From Porphyra umbilicalis (Eukaryota; Rhodophyta; Bangiophyceae; Bangiales; Bangiaceae): a stretch of 64,000 nt of DNA. Below the pieces are notes generated by a model. The model was not told where the DNA came from, did no database searches, and was given only the letters and a program-made list of their open reading frames with translations. This document shows positions 30,351 to 41,325 of the stretch, one piece after another. The DNA is taken from assembly GCA_002049455.2 (NCBI GenBank), contig KV918808.1, positions 124,001 to 188,000 of the forward strand, written 5' to 3'. Position 1 is the stretch's first letter. Each line of letters begins with the position of its first letter. Position numbers and translations under genes: made by a program.

Positions 30351-30551
30351 ACACGTGGTCGGTGGGCGGTGGCCGGCGCGCGTGTGTCGGCCTGGCGGTG
30401 GCCGCTGCCGCCCACCGTTACCTACCGCAGCCGGCCCCCGCGCGGGGGCCCACTTGTGCCCGCCTGGTGGCGTCAGCTAGCAGCCACCGCCACGTTCCGT
30501 AACCCCTTCAAAGTGGGGGCCGACGTGCGGACAGTGAGCGGCGGCCGCTAG

Positions 30552-31020
30552 CCCGCACAGCCGTTCCTGGCGGCGGCGGCGACGCGGGCGACGTCAGCCA
30601 AAGACCGGCGTGCGCTGACATCGCACCCCCGCCCCTCAGGTACACCGTGGCTGCCCCCCGCCCTCCGCGGCGCCTCGCGCACGCGCGGCACACTGCCTGA
30701 TTCATGTCCCCCCCCCCCCTCTCCTCCGGCCGTGGACGCAGTTCAGTCTCTGGCAGCGGCCGCCAAGCACGCACGTGCCCGCCCCACCCTCCCACAGCGA
30801 CCCGCAAAAAATGATGTGCGACATCTGAACTGACCAATTAGAGACGTTTAAACTATAATCAGAAAGAGACGTTGACCAATCAGGAAGGCGCCTCGCGATG
30901 CTGATGCAAGCCGCAAACAAGGTGTCGCAAACCGCTCAGCATACACTGGGCACAACAGCGACAACGCCGCTAGCCGCTAGACGAAGGCGCGCGGTGCGGC
31001 ACCGCCCGCCGCGCCGCCGC
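30552..31020. other. Spacer without a supported gene
   Basis: Contains a C-run near 30710 and an AT-richer stretch at 30805-30900. No domain is visible in any frame. Confidence 0.5.
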
Positions 31021-31590
31021 TCCTCGCCCACTGCGCCTATGGCGCCACCACCACCACCCCCGTGATCGTCCTCACCCCGCCGCCACACCCGCCCCACCGC
31101 CAGCTGTCGCCCCTCGTGGTGGCGACCCTGCCCGTTGCCGCCCCCGCCGTTCTCTCCTGCAAGCGCTGCCACCTCTGCCGGCCACGGCCGACATGGCGCC
31201 CGCCGCCGCGGCGCCGCCGCCGCCGCCGCGTGCGGCGCAGCGGCCGCCGCGGCCGCCGCGGCAACTGACGTGCGCGCGCCTGGCTCGTCGTCGCCCGCCG
31301 CGCCGCCGCTCCTCGCCCACTGCGCCTACGGCGCCACCACCACCCCCGCGACCGCCCTCGCCCCGCCGCCGCAACCGCCCCACCGCCGGCTGTCGCCCCT
31401 CTTGGTGGCAGCCCTGCCCGTTGCCGCCCCCCCCCCCCTCTCCTGCACGCGCGGCCACCTCTGCCTGCCACGGCTGACATGGCGCCCGCCGCCGCGGCGC
31501 CGCCGCCGCCGCCGCGTGCGGCGTAGCGGCCGCCGCGTTCGCCGCGGCAACTGACGCGCGCGCGCCTGGTGTGTCGTCGCCCGCCACGCC
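31021..31590. repeat. 289-bp direct tandem duplication
   Basis: The segment beginning TCCTCGCCCACTGCGCC at 31021 repeats at 31310 with about 90 percent identity to about 31590. Both copies contain GACATGGCGCCCGCCGCC and GCAACTGACG. Arginine/alanine-rich frames across it are repeat-driven and are not called as genes. Confidence 0.85.
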
Positions 31591-31859
31591 ATCGCCCCGG
31601 CACAGTGAGTGCCCATCGGAGTTGCGCGGCGCATATCGACGGCCGGCACGCGCGGGGACGGGGGGTTTGGAACAGCGTGCCGGAACGCAATTGGGGGGAC
31701 GCTGAGCTGCATCTCACTGGTGTACGAGAGTGCACAGACAAGTCATGTAGGAAAAAAAAAAACCCTGCCCAATGGGGAAAAAAAACCTTGTCTTTCTACG
31801 GTACCACGCGGCATCACAATCACACTCAAACGCAAACACAAAACGCAAAGGACAATCCC

Positions 31860-33722
31860 CTACAAAGCGGCAGAGGAACAGATGGCCCGCGACCTCGGAA
31901 AAAACAAGACAGAAAACAATACAATGGGCATGGGCATGTCGGCCTCCTGCTCCTCAGACTCACTGGACGAGCGCCCGCAGTTCAGGGCAAAAGACTCGAT
32001 GAGATCACTGTCAAAGCCATCGAAGCCGCCGCCGTCGGAGACCGAGTCGTCAGAGCCAGACGCCGGCGGCGACGCGCGACGCTTGCGGCGCACCGAGGGC
32101 GGCGCGCTCGGTGCGCTCCCCGGTGCGACCACCACTGCCGCCTCAGCCGCCGCGGCCGCTGCCGGTGAAGATCGCGCTGCCGACGGCGCCGCCAGCGGGA
32201 TCGTCAGGTCGACGGTCGTCTTCAGCGGCTCGTCCATGGCGGCGGCGGCCTGCTTGCGCTTGGTCGACTGCGCGCGGCGGCCGCGTTGCTTGTGCACGTC
32301 CTTGGCGGCCGCCCACGCGGGCAGTATATGCGCATCAGCGGCTGCCGCCACCGTCGCCGCTGCCGCCGCCGGAGGCGCCACACTCGATGCCGCTGTCCCA
32401 GGCGCAGAAGAAGCGGCGGCGGCCATCGATGCGGTCAGCGTGGAGTCGGCCGCCGTGCCCTCGGCAGCCGACTCCGGCGGCGTCCCCGTCGTCTGCTCCA
32501 CGGGCGCTGGCGTCGCTGGTGGCGCCGGCGGTGGCGCCGGCGGTGGCGTCGGCGGCGGTGGCGTCGGCGGCGGTGGCGGCGGCGGCACCGACGACGTCGT
32601 GTCGCTGACGATAGTGACGTCGTCGTCTGCCGCGCCATTACCCGTCGCCGAGATGCCGTCATGAGCGGCCTTTTCAGGTGCGGGTTCAGCGCCTGCAACC
32701 TTGTCCTTGTTCGCCGCCCCCACCCCGTCAGCGGCAGCCGACGCGTCGGCCGCCTGCCCGGATGACGGGACCGTAATGCCCTCGTGGGCAAACATCTTGT
32801 TGGCTTGGTGCGCCCAAAACGCTGCACCCATAGGCGTTTCGCGCATGAAAGGAAGGCTGAAGGCCATCATGGAGGTCCGCTGCGTGGTTGCGTCGCTCAA
32901 CTTCTCCATCGCGCTGGCAACGCGGCCCATCGTACGGTCGTGGGCAATGCCCTCGGCGCGAGAGCGGTTGGCCGCCTTACAGCCCATGGGGCGACCCGCC
33001 CATGGCCCTTCCTCCTCGTCGTCGTTGCTCTCATCGGCATTGCTCGGCGCCTCTTGGCCACCAGCAGCGCCGGCGGCCGCAACATTCGCGGCAGCCGCCG
33101 GCGCGGGATCCCCCCCAGCAGCCGCCTGCTCAGCAGCGGCCCCGCCGCCGTGCGCTACAGCGGCCGCCGCCGCCCTTTCCGCGGCACGCGCGTGCGCGGC
33201 GGCCGACCGCCTCTGCAGGGCGGCAAATTCGGCGGCCGCCGACTTGAAGCGATCTTGGTCCTTGAGCACCTCCCAATACTGTGCCCATGGGCACGTGACC
33301 CGCTTGATGCGGCGCTTGGTCTTCTTTCCAGTGGCCACGTCATCGGCGTGGTCACCGCGGATGCGCCCGTAAACGTTGGTGCCACAGTACAGGCCCTCCG
33401 CACAGTTGACGAGGTCCGCATGCGTCGTGATTCCCGTCGGCTTCGCCTTCCGCGCCTGCACAATGCAGCTCGAAAACTCCATGGCGCCAGCCACCATCTT
33501 CGCCCACTGCTTGCGCAGCGCGTCGAATCCACGCTGGTCGCGCGCCGCCTTGACCGCCGCGTCCGTCTCATTCCGCAGCAGGTGCTTCCACGACGTGAGC
33601 ACCCGCCCCCAAAACTCCTTCCCCGACTGGTCCGTCCCCCGGATGGGGTTTTTGGCCTCAATGAGCCACGCCTTGATGAGCGTCATGTTCTCCGCCACGG
33701 CCCACGCCGGACAGCGCCCCAT
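31860..33722 (-). CDS. Myb/SANT-like (NAM-associated type) DNA-binding protein, Harbinger partner
   Basis: PIF/Harbinger transposons usually encode, beside the nuclease, a Myb/SANT-like protein that binds DNA and brings the transposase to the nucleus. This frame fits: AENMTLIKAWLIEAKNPIRG, then GTDQSGKEFWGRVLTSW, DALRKQWAKMVAGAMEF and CPWAQYWEVLKDQDRF make up a trihelix-like domain in the first 170 residues. The rest is Ala/Pro-rich and disordered, with an acidic DDEEEGPW, a proline tract and a basic RRKRRASPP. It ends at TAG/TGA-bounded 31860. From ATG 33722 it is 620 residues. Upstream in another frame (33760-34300) is a helical Ala-rich segment with SKRLRR that probably belongs to the same protein, joined by an intron or lost by a frameshift. 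The gene converges on the transposase at 25.3-27.3 kb; membership of the same element is inferred. Confidence 0.7.
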   Translation of the reverse strand: MGRCPAWAVAENMTLIKAWLIEAKNPIRGTDQSGKEFWGRVLTSWKHLLRNETDAAVKAARDQRGFDALRKQWAKMVAGAMEFSSCIVQARKAKPTGITTHADLVNCAEGLYCGTNVYGRIRGDHADDVATGKKTKRRIKRVTCPWAQYWEVLKDQDRFKSAAAEFAALQRRSAAAHARAAERAAAAAVAHGGGAAAEQAAAGGDPAPAAAANVAAAGAAGGQEAPSNADESNDDEEEGPWAGRPMGCKAANRSRAEGIAHDRTMGRVASAMEKLSDATTQRTSMMAFSLPFMRETPMGAAFWAHQANKMFAHEGITVPSSGQAADASAAADGVGAANKDKVAGAEPAPEKAAHDGISATGNGAADDDVTIVSDTTSSVPPPPPPPTPPPPTPPPAPPPAPPATPAPVEQTTGTPPESAAEGTAADSTLTASMAAAASSAPGTAASSVAPPAAAAATVAAAADAHILPAWAAAKDVHKQRGRRAQSTKRKQAAAAMDEPLKTTVDLTIPLAAPSAARSSPAAAAAAEAAVVVAPGSAPSAPPSVRRKRRASPPASGSDDSVSDGGGFDGFDSDLIESFALNCGRSSSESEEQEADMPMPIVLFSVLFFPRSRAICSSAAL

Positions 33723-33759
33723 AGTGGTCGACGACCTCGCCGGCCGCAGTCTTGCAGAC

Positions 33760-34300
33760 CTACTCAGCGGATGGGCCACCACGGCGGCACGACGCCGGAT
33801 AAAGTGGCGGTCGGCCGCCGCTACAGCCCCGTCTGAGCCTCTTGGAGGGGGGCAGGTCACCGCCACCGGCAGCAGGGGCAACATCAGCGCCTGGCACCGC
33901 CGGCGGCAGCACGAAGCTCCCGGCAAAGTGGGACGCGGCCGCCGCCGCGGTGCGGGAACCTGCCGCCGCCCTTGCCGCGGTCCGCTGGGCACTCTTCGCC
34001 GTGCGCTTGGCTGCCGCGGTGATCGCGGCCGCCTCCCGGTACGAGACCTGGGCAGCCGCTGCCTCTGCTGAGGCAGTGGCGGCCGCCGCGGCCGCCTTGG
34101 TAGCGGCGGCAACCGCTGACTTAGCTGCCTCTGCGGCAGCCACCCGACGCTCCGCCGCAAGACGCTCGGGGCTGCGAGGGCGCGCAAGCCTCCGCTTCTT
34201 CACAGCGAGCTGAGCCCACTGCTTGCAGGGTGGCCACACCCCGAACAACGAGAACAACGAAGCGGGCGGGGACGACCCGTCCACAGATCCCGCAGCCACC
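33760..34300 (-). CDS. Probable 5' part of the Myb/SANT-like gene
   Basis: The minus-strand frame reads WAQLAVKKRRLARPRSPERL, a long Ala-rich helix (AAEAAKSAVAAATKAAA...), and then GGGDLPPSKRLRRGCSG with basic nuclear-localisation-like motifs, up to a stop at 33760. It is one frame off the SANT domain frame that follows immediately. The first ATG and the exact junction are not clear because the upstream end runs into the 48-bp array. Confidence 0.4.
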
Positions 34301-34339
34301 CCACCACCACCTACAGCTCCTGCGGCGGGCTCGACGGTG

Positions 34340-36985
34340 GCGTGTCGGGCGGCGTGCCGCCACTCAACCTCGGCGGGCTCGTCGGCCGGTTGGCGGGCGG
34401 CGCGCCGCCGCTCGACGTCGGCACGCTCGTCGGCCGGTTGGGGGCGGCGCGCCGCCCTCGCCCCGCGGGCTTCGGCCGGTTGGCGGGCGGCGCGCCGCCG
34501 CTCGACGTCGGCGGCTCGTCGGCCGGTGGGGCGGCGCGCCGCCCTCGACCTCCGGCGGGCTCGTCGGCCGGTTGGCGGGCGGCGCGCCGCCCTCGACGTC
34601 GGCACGCTCGTCGGCGGGTTGGGGGGGGCGCGCCGCTTCGACCGGCGGGCTCGTCGGCGGTTGGCGGGCGGCGCGCCGCCGCTCGACCTCGGCGGCTCGT
34701 CGGCCGGTTGGCGGGCGGCGCGCCGCCGCTCGACGTCGGCACGCTCGTCGGCCGGTTGGGGGGCGGCGCGCGCCGCTCGACGTCGGCGGGCTCGTCGGCG
34801 GGTTGGGGGGCGGCGCGCCGCCGCTCGACGCCGCTGCGGCGGGGGCGGCGCGCCGCCTTGCGCGGCGGGCTGTCGGGCGGGGGCGCGCCCGCGCTGACCT
34901 CGGCGGGCTGGTCGGCGGGTTGCGGGGCGGCGCGCCGCCGCTCGTACCGTCGGCGGCGCCTCGGTCGGCGGCTTCGGCGGGGGGCGGCGCGCCGCCTCTC
35001 GCCGCCGGCGGGCTCGTCGGCCGGTTGGCGGGCGGCGCGCCGCCGCTCGACGTCGGCACGCTCGTCGGCGGGTTGGGGGCGGCGCGCCGCCTCTCGCCGC
35101 CGGCGGGCTCGTCGGCCGGTTGGCGGGCGGCGCGCCCGCCGCTCGACCGTCCGACGGGCTTCGTCGGCGGGTTGGGGGGCGGCGCGCCGCCGCTCGACGT
35201 CGGACGGGCTCGTCGGCGGGTTGGGGGCGGCGCGCCGCCGCTCGACGTCGGCGGGCTCGTCGGCGGGTTGGCGGGCGGCGCGCCGCCGCTCGTCGTCGGC
35301 GGCTCGTCGGCAGGCTGGGGGCGGCGCCTCGCCGCTGGACCTCGGCGGGCTGGTCGGCGGGTTGCGGGGCGGCGCGCCGCCGCTCGTCGTAGGCGGACTT
35401 GTCGGCGGGTTGGGGGGCGGCGCGCCGCCTCTCGCCGTCGGCAGGCTCGTCGGCAGGTTGGGGGCGGCGCGCCGCCGCTCGTCGTCGGCAGGCTCCTCAG
35501 CGAGTTGGAGGGCGCACGCCGCGCTCGTCGTAGGCGACTTGTCGGCGGGTTGGGGGGCGGCGCGCCGCCTCTCGCCGTCGCAGGCTCGTCGGCAGGTTGG
35601 GGGGCGGTGCGCCGCCGCTCGTCGTCGGCAGGCTCCTCAGCGGTTGGAGGGCGGCGCGCCGCCGCTGGACCTTGGCGGGCTCGTCGGCGAGTTTGGGGCG
35701 GCGCGCCGCCGCTCGCCCACCGGCGGGCTTGACGACTGATCGCCGGTCGGCGCGCTGCCGCTCGACCTTGCCTGACTCGTCGGCGGGTTGGGGGCGGCGC
35801 GCCCGCCACTCGACGTTGGCGGGCTTGACGGCCTGTCGCCGGGCGGCGCGCCGCCGCTCGTCCTCTGCGGGCTTGAAGCTCGGACAGTCTGGCGGACCGC
35901 CGCCGCTCGACCGCGGCGGGCACGAAGCCCAAGTATCGGGCGGAGCGCCGCCGTTTAACCTCGGAGGGCTCGTAGGCGGGTTGGGGGGCGGCGCGCCGCC
36001 GCTCGACCTCGGTGACCTTGTCGGCCGGTTGCCGGGCGGCGCGCCGCCGCTAGACCTCGGGCCGGCTCGTCGGCGGGTTGGGGGGCGGCGCGCCGCCGCT
36101 CCACCTTGGCGGCTCTGCCGTCGTCGCTTGGGGCGCGCACCGCCGCTCCACCTCGGCGGGCTCGGCCGTCGCTGCTCGGGACGGCCGCCGCCCGACCTCG
36201 GCGGGCTTTGTGGTCGATGAATAGGCGGCGAACCGGCCGCCCCACGTACGCGGACTGGACGGTCGTCGCTCTGGCGGCACACCGCCGCCCCACCTCTGCG
36301 GGCTAGGCTGCCGTTGGTCGAGCGGCGCGCCGCCGCCCCACCTCGGCGAGCTAGACGGCCGTCGGTCTTGCGGCGCGCCGCCGGTCCACCGCGGCGGGCT
36401 GGACGGCCGTCGGTCCAGCGGCGCGCCGCCGCCCACCTCGGCGGGCTCGGCTGCCGTCGGTAGTACGGAGAGCCGCCGCCCACCTCGGCGGGCTCGGCTG
36501 CCGTCGGTCGAGCGGCGCGCCGCCGGTCCACCTCGGCGGGCTGGACGGCCGTCGTTCCAGCGGCGCGCCGCCGCCCCACCTCGGCGGGCTCGGCTGCCGT
36601 CGGTAGTGTGGAGAGCCGCCGCCCCACCGCGGCGGGCTCGGCTGCCGTCGGTCGAGCGGCGCGCCGCCGGTCCACCTCGGCGGGCTGGACGGCCGTTGTT
36701 CCAGCGGCGCGCCGCCGCCCCACCTCGGCGGGCTCGGCTGCCGTCGGTAGTGTGGAGAGCCGCCGCCCCACCGCGGCGGGCTCGGCTGCCGTCGGTCTTG
36801 CGGCGCGCCACCGGTCCACCGCGGCGGGCTGGACGGCCGTCGGTCCAGCGGCGCGCCGCCGCCCCACCTCGGCGGGCTCGGCTGCCGATGGTCGAGCGGC
36901 GCGCCGCCGCCCACCTCGGCGGCTCGGCGGCCGTCGGTCGAGCGGCGCGCCGCCGCCCCACCTCGGAGGGCTCGTTGGTCGGGCC
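34340..36985. repeat. Large GC-rich tandem array, 48-bp unit with GGCGCGCC core
   Basis: About 2.6 kb, roughly 50-55 units of about 48 bp. Each centres on the palindrome GGCGCGCC, usually extended to GGCGGCGCGCCGCC. Subfamily A (34340-36090) carries CTCGTCGGCGGGTTGGGG. Subfamily B (about 36090-36985) carries CTCGGCTGCCGTCGGTC, with the same CTCGGCGGG border and orientation. Single-base slips are common. The unit is stop-free and a multiple of three, so arginine/proline-rich open frames of up to 730 residues appear on both strands. I treat them as artefacts. Confidence 0.92.
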
Positions 36986-39900
36986 TCGGGCGGCAGCCGG
37001 CGTCTACCTTGCGATGGTCCCACCGGTCGTGGTGGAGGGGCGGGCAGCAGCACTCGCAGCGGCAGTGGTCGAGGTGGGGGCCGACCGCCGCCACCCACTG
37101 CACCACGCGTCGGTGTTGACGGCTCCGCTGGTCTCTTCGCCTCTTGGTCTTGTCCTCGCGTGTCATGCGGGTCATGCCGGTCACAGAGGGCAGCGGCGGC
37201 CGCCCTTTTGTAGGGAATCGGCGTCCCCAGACGGCCGCCGGCAGTGCGAGCCGGCGGCGAGCACTGCCCGCAACGAGCGTCCACAAAGGTGGCGACCGCC
37301 CGCACAGGGCACCGAGGGAAAAAGCGCGGGCAATCGCCGCTCAAGGGCCACCCTGCAGCGGCTATCGGCTGGATGGCGCCCTCCAGAAACCTGGCGGCGG
37401 CCGCCGGCGGTGGTAGCCGGCGGCCAGCCCTGCCTGCAGCCACCGTCACACAGGGTACCGAGGGAGAAGGCGCCAGAACCCCAAGAGGACGAGACGAAAA
37501 GCGCGCGCACTGCCCAGAGCGCACGAGCACCACCCGCAGGAGGTTGCAGGGGGCACCTCGCCGGCAGCGGCCACTAACACCACCAGAACCGAATGGGGGC
37601 AGGAAAAAAGCGCGCGCAAGACGACGGGCCCAAACGCCACGAGGGACGCGCAGGCGAGAGCGACGCCAGCAACGATCGGTGGTGGGCGGCAAGCAGGAGG
37701 GGGAACGGTTGCGAGTCCACGCACGAGCGCCCGTGGCGGAGGGCCCGGCGCGGGCAACCAGTCACCCCACGCGCACCACAGCAGCCCAAACCACAGCGCG
37801 TGCGGGTCCACAGGTAGGATGGGCGCTGTCCCCCGAAGCAGACAGCCCGACCGGGTGCGAGGCAAGACAAGGCAGGGCGATGATGCTCGGCACGGCGGAC
37901 AAAGGCTCGCGGGGCCCGACAGCAGCCTGCGGCTCTCTAGCCAGCTGGCTCGTGCGGCCGACGCGAAGCGGCTGCGTGCGTCACGCCCCCCGCCGATCCT
38001 GCCGCGACAGCCACACGTCCGCCCAACGAAGTGCATCTCAGCCGTGCCGTGGCTCAGTTCTACGGCTCAGTTTCGCAGCTGACACCAGCGAAAAGATGCC
38101 TGCCGCACCGCCTCACTCAGGAACTTTGCCGGGCCCGGCCAGCAAGGCCGGGCGAACGATACGTCGGGACAGAAAATGCACGGTCAGCAACTGGCCCGTA
38201 TATCATTGGCGGACAGAACGAGCCGCCACAGGCCACCATCGGCGTAGAAAGGTTGCCTCTGATGGCTGTTCCAACCATTTCATTGGCTGCTCCGCTCGCT
38301 ATATTTGACGCGCTGTTAACTGACCTGCGCAGGCTCCTGCCCACCCTCTGTTCTGGTCACTGGTCAAATTTATCACGTCATCGGTGGCTCATTCCACATC
38401 GTTTGTTCGCGTTGTGCACCGCAAGATGACGTCCGACCGCGCTTCGTCAAATTGTTCCTCCCAGTTCTGTTGCCTTCCAGGCCGGCGAGACTCGTCGAAT
38501 GTCGGATCTCGAGTATCCTCGGCACCACTTCGACTCGAAAGCACCACTCAGTGGCCGCCATACCCCGCCGTGATGCTGCCTGCCGGAGAGCCCATGGCCA
38601 CGCCGACACAGGGCCACACACGACAAGGGCCCGTGGCCTGGACACTAGTGCTCAGACCTCCTGACAACCTTTCTCGCAGGCGGCAGTCGCCACGCGTCGA
38701 CGCCACAGAGGAGACGTAGCAGAGTACTGCGTGCTGCTGGCGTGTCATTCGGGCTCTCATGTCTGATTGGGTGAAGGGCCCTCACGAGGCTACTCGGTGG
38801 CAGCCTGCAGTACTGCCATGTGTCACATGATCGACGTTTATCGAGACGATCGCCCATTTTGCGTCATATATCTGCTTCGTGTCTGCGTCGTGTCACACAA
38901 TCGCCATTTTCAATCAGTCTGTGCGCCGCAATCTGTGGCGGATCACGGCGATCTTGCCTCACAGACTCCGTCGCACCTATACTCCATTGGAATGGGCCAC
39001 CGGTCTCCCAACGGTAAACGGGACTATCGACGAGATAGTAGCCTGCTGACAAATAACTCTATTGCACATATCATCCATTTCGGGCCCCCCCGTTAGGGGA
39101 CCTCTGAGAGGGTGCCACGTCGCATGCCCAATTGAGATTTTAACAATATAGTCCCGACATTGGTGGCTTTGCTCTCACTTCCTGGTTGGACGCTCGGCGC
39201 AGTGCACGCGCATACTCCGTGGCAAGCGACCTCTGCTTCATCGTCTGAGTTGCATGGGCACGAATGACGGCAGAGGCTCGGTCTGGCTTTCGATCTCGTG
39301 GCACGCGGCAGCTAGCAAGCCGACGACGACTTCGCCGTCCGCGTTGTTCGCTCAAGCCTAAACCGCACGACACGCAAGCCTCTCACGACCCTCCCCCACG
39401 CAGCTCACCCGTCTGGTGCCGACCCCGCTGTCCAATCTATTGTTGTCGCCGTCACCGCAAAAGCGTGGTGCGTTGACCTGTGTCCTCAGCCCTCCGGCGG
39501 GCGCTGTCAAGAGCGCCGCGCGCCGCCGCCCACACGGCCGGGTGAGGCGGGGCGGCCGAGCCGGCAGTACCGTGACCCACGCGTGTGCCGAGCTTTTCAT
39601 CTCCCATGGTGACTAGCGCGCCGACTTGCGGATTGGGAGGAAAGGGAGAGTTGTCGACAGCCTTGCCGACAGAGGTGGTGGTCCTGCAAAGGTGGAGCAG
39701 ATGGCAAAGTGAGTGGAAGGAGTGTCGAGCGAGCTGCGCGTACAGAAGGCACCATGAGTCGTCTGAGCCAAAGGTGCAGCTCGCTTTGCCGCGTGCAAAC
39801 AAGCAGCTCCACCATATCGGTGTTGTGCTTGCAGTTTTTACCTCCGTCGCGCCGCCGGGCGTGACCGACGGTCCCAATCGTGCCACGTCAACGGCGCCGG

Positions 39901-40965
39901 CTTGCGGACGGATGGCCGTATCGGCGGCGGCGGTGGCGGCGGCGGTGGCGGCGGTGGGCCTCTTCCGCACGTGGCTCAACGTCATCGAGGGCGCACGTGG
40001 CGCCGTCAGAGGTCACGACCTGGATGCTGCCGTCCCACGGCGCGCGTCTGGTCGACGCATGGCTGCCGCGGCCGCCCGCCGGTGGGTCTGCCGCGTGGGC
40101 GCCCGCGTGGGCGCGCGCGTGAGCAGCGGTGGCGGCGGCGGCGCGAGAGCCCGCGCCCCGCCATCCCACCCGCACCCGCGGCCAGTCGGTCAACGGCCGC
40201 TGCCGGGGTAGCACACGCCGCCATCTGCGGTGCGCTGCTCGAAGGCGAACCCACCGTGCCAAGAGCTCTCTGCCCCCAGCGATGAAGGACCTCACAGTTC
40301 GTTCAGCAGGACAAAGCAGGGCAACGACGTTGTCTCTCTCGCCAGATGCAGAGTGCAAACTGGCTGCCACCTGCTTGTCGACCACACATGTTGAGCATGG
40401 TCCGGCGCCAACGCCGGGCGCGTTTCCAATGCCGGGTGCGTCTCCAACTCGGGGGACGTCAGCAGCGACTGCGTCGGCCTCCGCAGCGGCCCACCCCAGT
40501 CCCGACCATCAAATGTAAATGGGGGCAGACCACGCGCTCCCCCCCCTCCAGTAACAAAGTCAAAGCAGAAAAAACGCGCTTGTAACGGTGTCTGACCACA
40601 AACAGAGCAGCCACACGCTCCATCCATACGGCCCCCTCCGTATGTCATCCCCCGGCGCTCCCGACATGGCACTCGTGCCACGAATGCCGCACCCCAAACC
40701 GGCACGGCGTACGCCCTGTGCCACCGAGTGAGCGCGTCCCCGTCCAGGAGCGACCCAGCCCCAAACCCAGCCGCCGCGCGCGCCGCCCCACGCCACCGTC
40801 CTTCCCCAGCCCGCTGTCTAGCCCGCCCACCCAACCTCCGCTGTATCCTCCCGCCTCCCCTGCAAACGCACGTGGCCCCACGTAGGCCACCTTCTCTCCC
40901 ACCCCCCTTGCTCCGCTACCGCACGTGCACACCTTCCCTCCACCCCCCGCCCTACGGGGCGAGCA
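36986..40965. other. Long gene-poor region
   Basis: No gene can be supported in about 4 kb. At 37200-37480 two loose copies of a 190-bp segment (GGCCGCCGGC...CACCGAGGGARAA) give Arg-rich frames. The stretch 38030-39260 is less GC-rich and free of long frames. At 39450-40390 frames of moderate length occur on both strands with no recognisable domain. Confidence 0.45.
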
Positions 40966-41325
40966 CTAGGCCGGCCCGACGAGCCCGTCCGGCACAAACC
41001 CCCGTGCGAGCGTCGCCACCAGCCCGAGCGCCATAATGCCCATGATGAAGGCAAACACCAGCGCCCCAAACACCGTTTGCTTTTGAGGCTCCTTGGTCGC
41101 CGGCGCGTTGGCGGGCGTCGTCGCCCGCGCCTCCTCCACCGCCGCGGGGGTGACGGGGACGGGGCCGTCTTCGCCCGACGGCTCGACCATGACCACGGGG
41201 CGGGCGCGGCGGGCGGCGGCGGTGGCGCGGCGGCGGGAGGCGGCGGCCACGGGGGAGTGGCACAGAGCGGCGCCGCGGAGGGACGGCCGAACGGCAAGGG
41301 GCGAAGCGGCGGTCAAAAAGGCCAT
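40966..41325 (-). CDS. Plastid-targeted single-helix membrane protein
   Basis: A 119-residue protein from ATG 41325 to TAG. The first 45 residues are rich in Ala, Ser and Arg with no acidic residue (AVRPSLRGAALCHSPVAAAS, then RRRATAAARR). They end near PVVMVE, which is a typical plastid transit peptide with a likely cleavage around residue 44. An acidic linker (VEPSGEDG) and PATKEPQKQ precede one hydrophobic helix at about residues 85-106 (TVFGALVFAFIMGIMALGLV). The short C terminus is ARGFVPDGLVGPA. The shape suits a small thylakoid protein. It lacks the chlorophyll-binding ExxNxR motif of light-harvesting-like proteins, so that assignment is not supported. The exact family is unknown. Confidence 0.75.
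   Translation of the reverse strand: MAFLTAASPLAVRPSLRGAALCHSPVAAASRRRATAAARRARPVVMVEPSGEDGPVPVTPAAVEEARATTPANAPATKEPQKQTVFGALVFAFIMGIMALGLVATLARGFVPDGLVGPA

Noticed and set aside
27640-30551. Three long overlapping plus-strand open frames (up to 636 residues) with 20-residue repeats
   Set aside because: They exist because the 60-bp unit is stop-free and a multiple of three, so every plus frame is open. There is no preference for one frame and no domain.
34230-37692. Long Arg/Pro-rich frames on both strands (465 to 731 residues)
   Set aside because: Mirror-image products of the 48-bp array. Frames change freely with single-base slips, and no non-repeat domain is present.
39452-40385. Frames of 130-208 residues on both strands
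   Set aside because: Some segments look non-repetitive, but no domain, start context or splice pattern supports a gene.
40966-41325. Plastid protein as a high-light-inducible or LHC-like protein
   Set aside because: The helix lacks the ExxNxR chlorophyll-binding motif. Only the size and single helix are similar.
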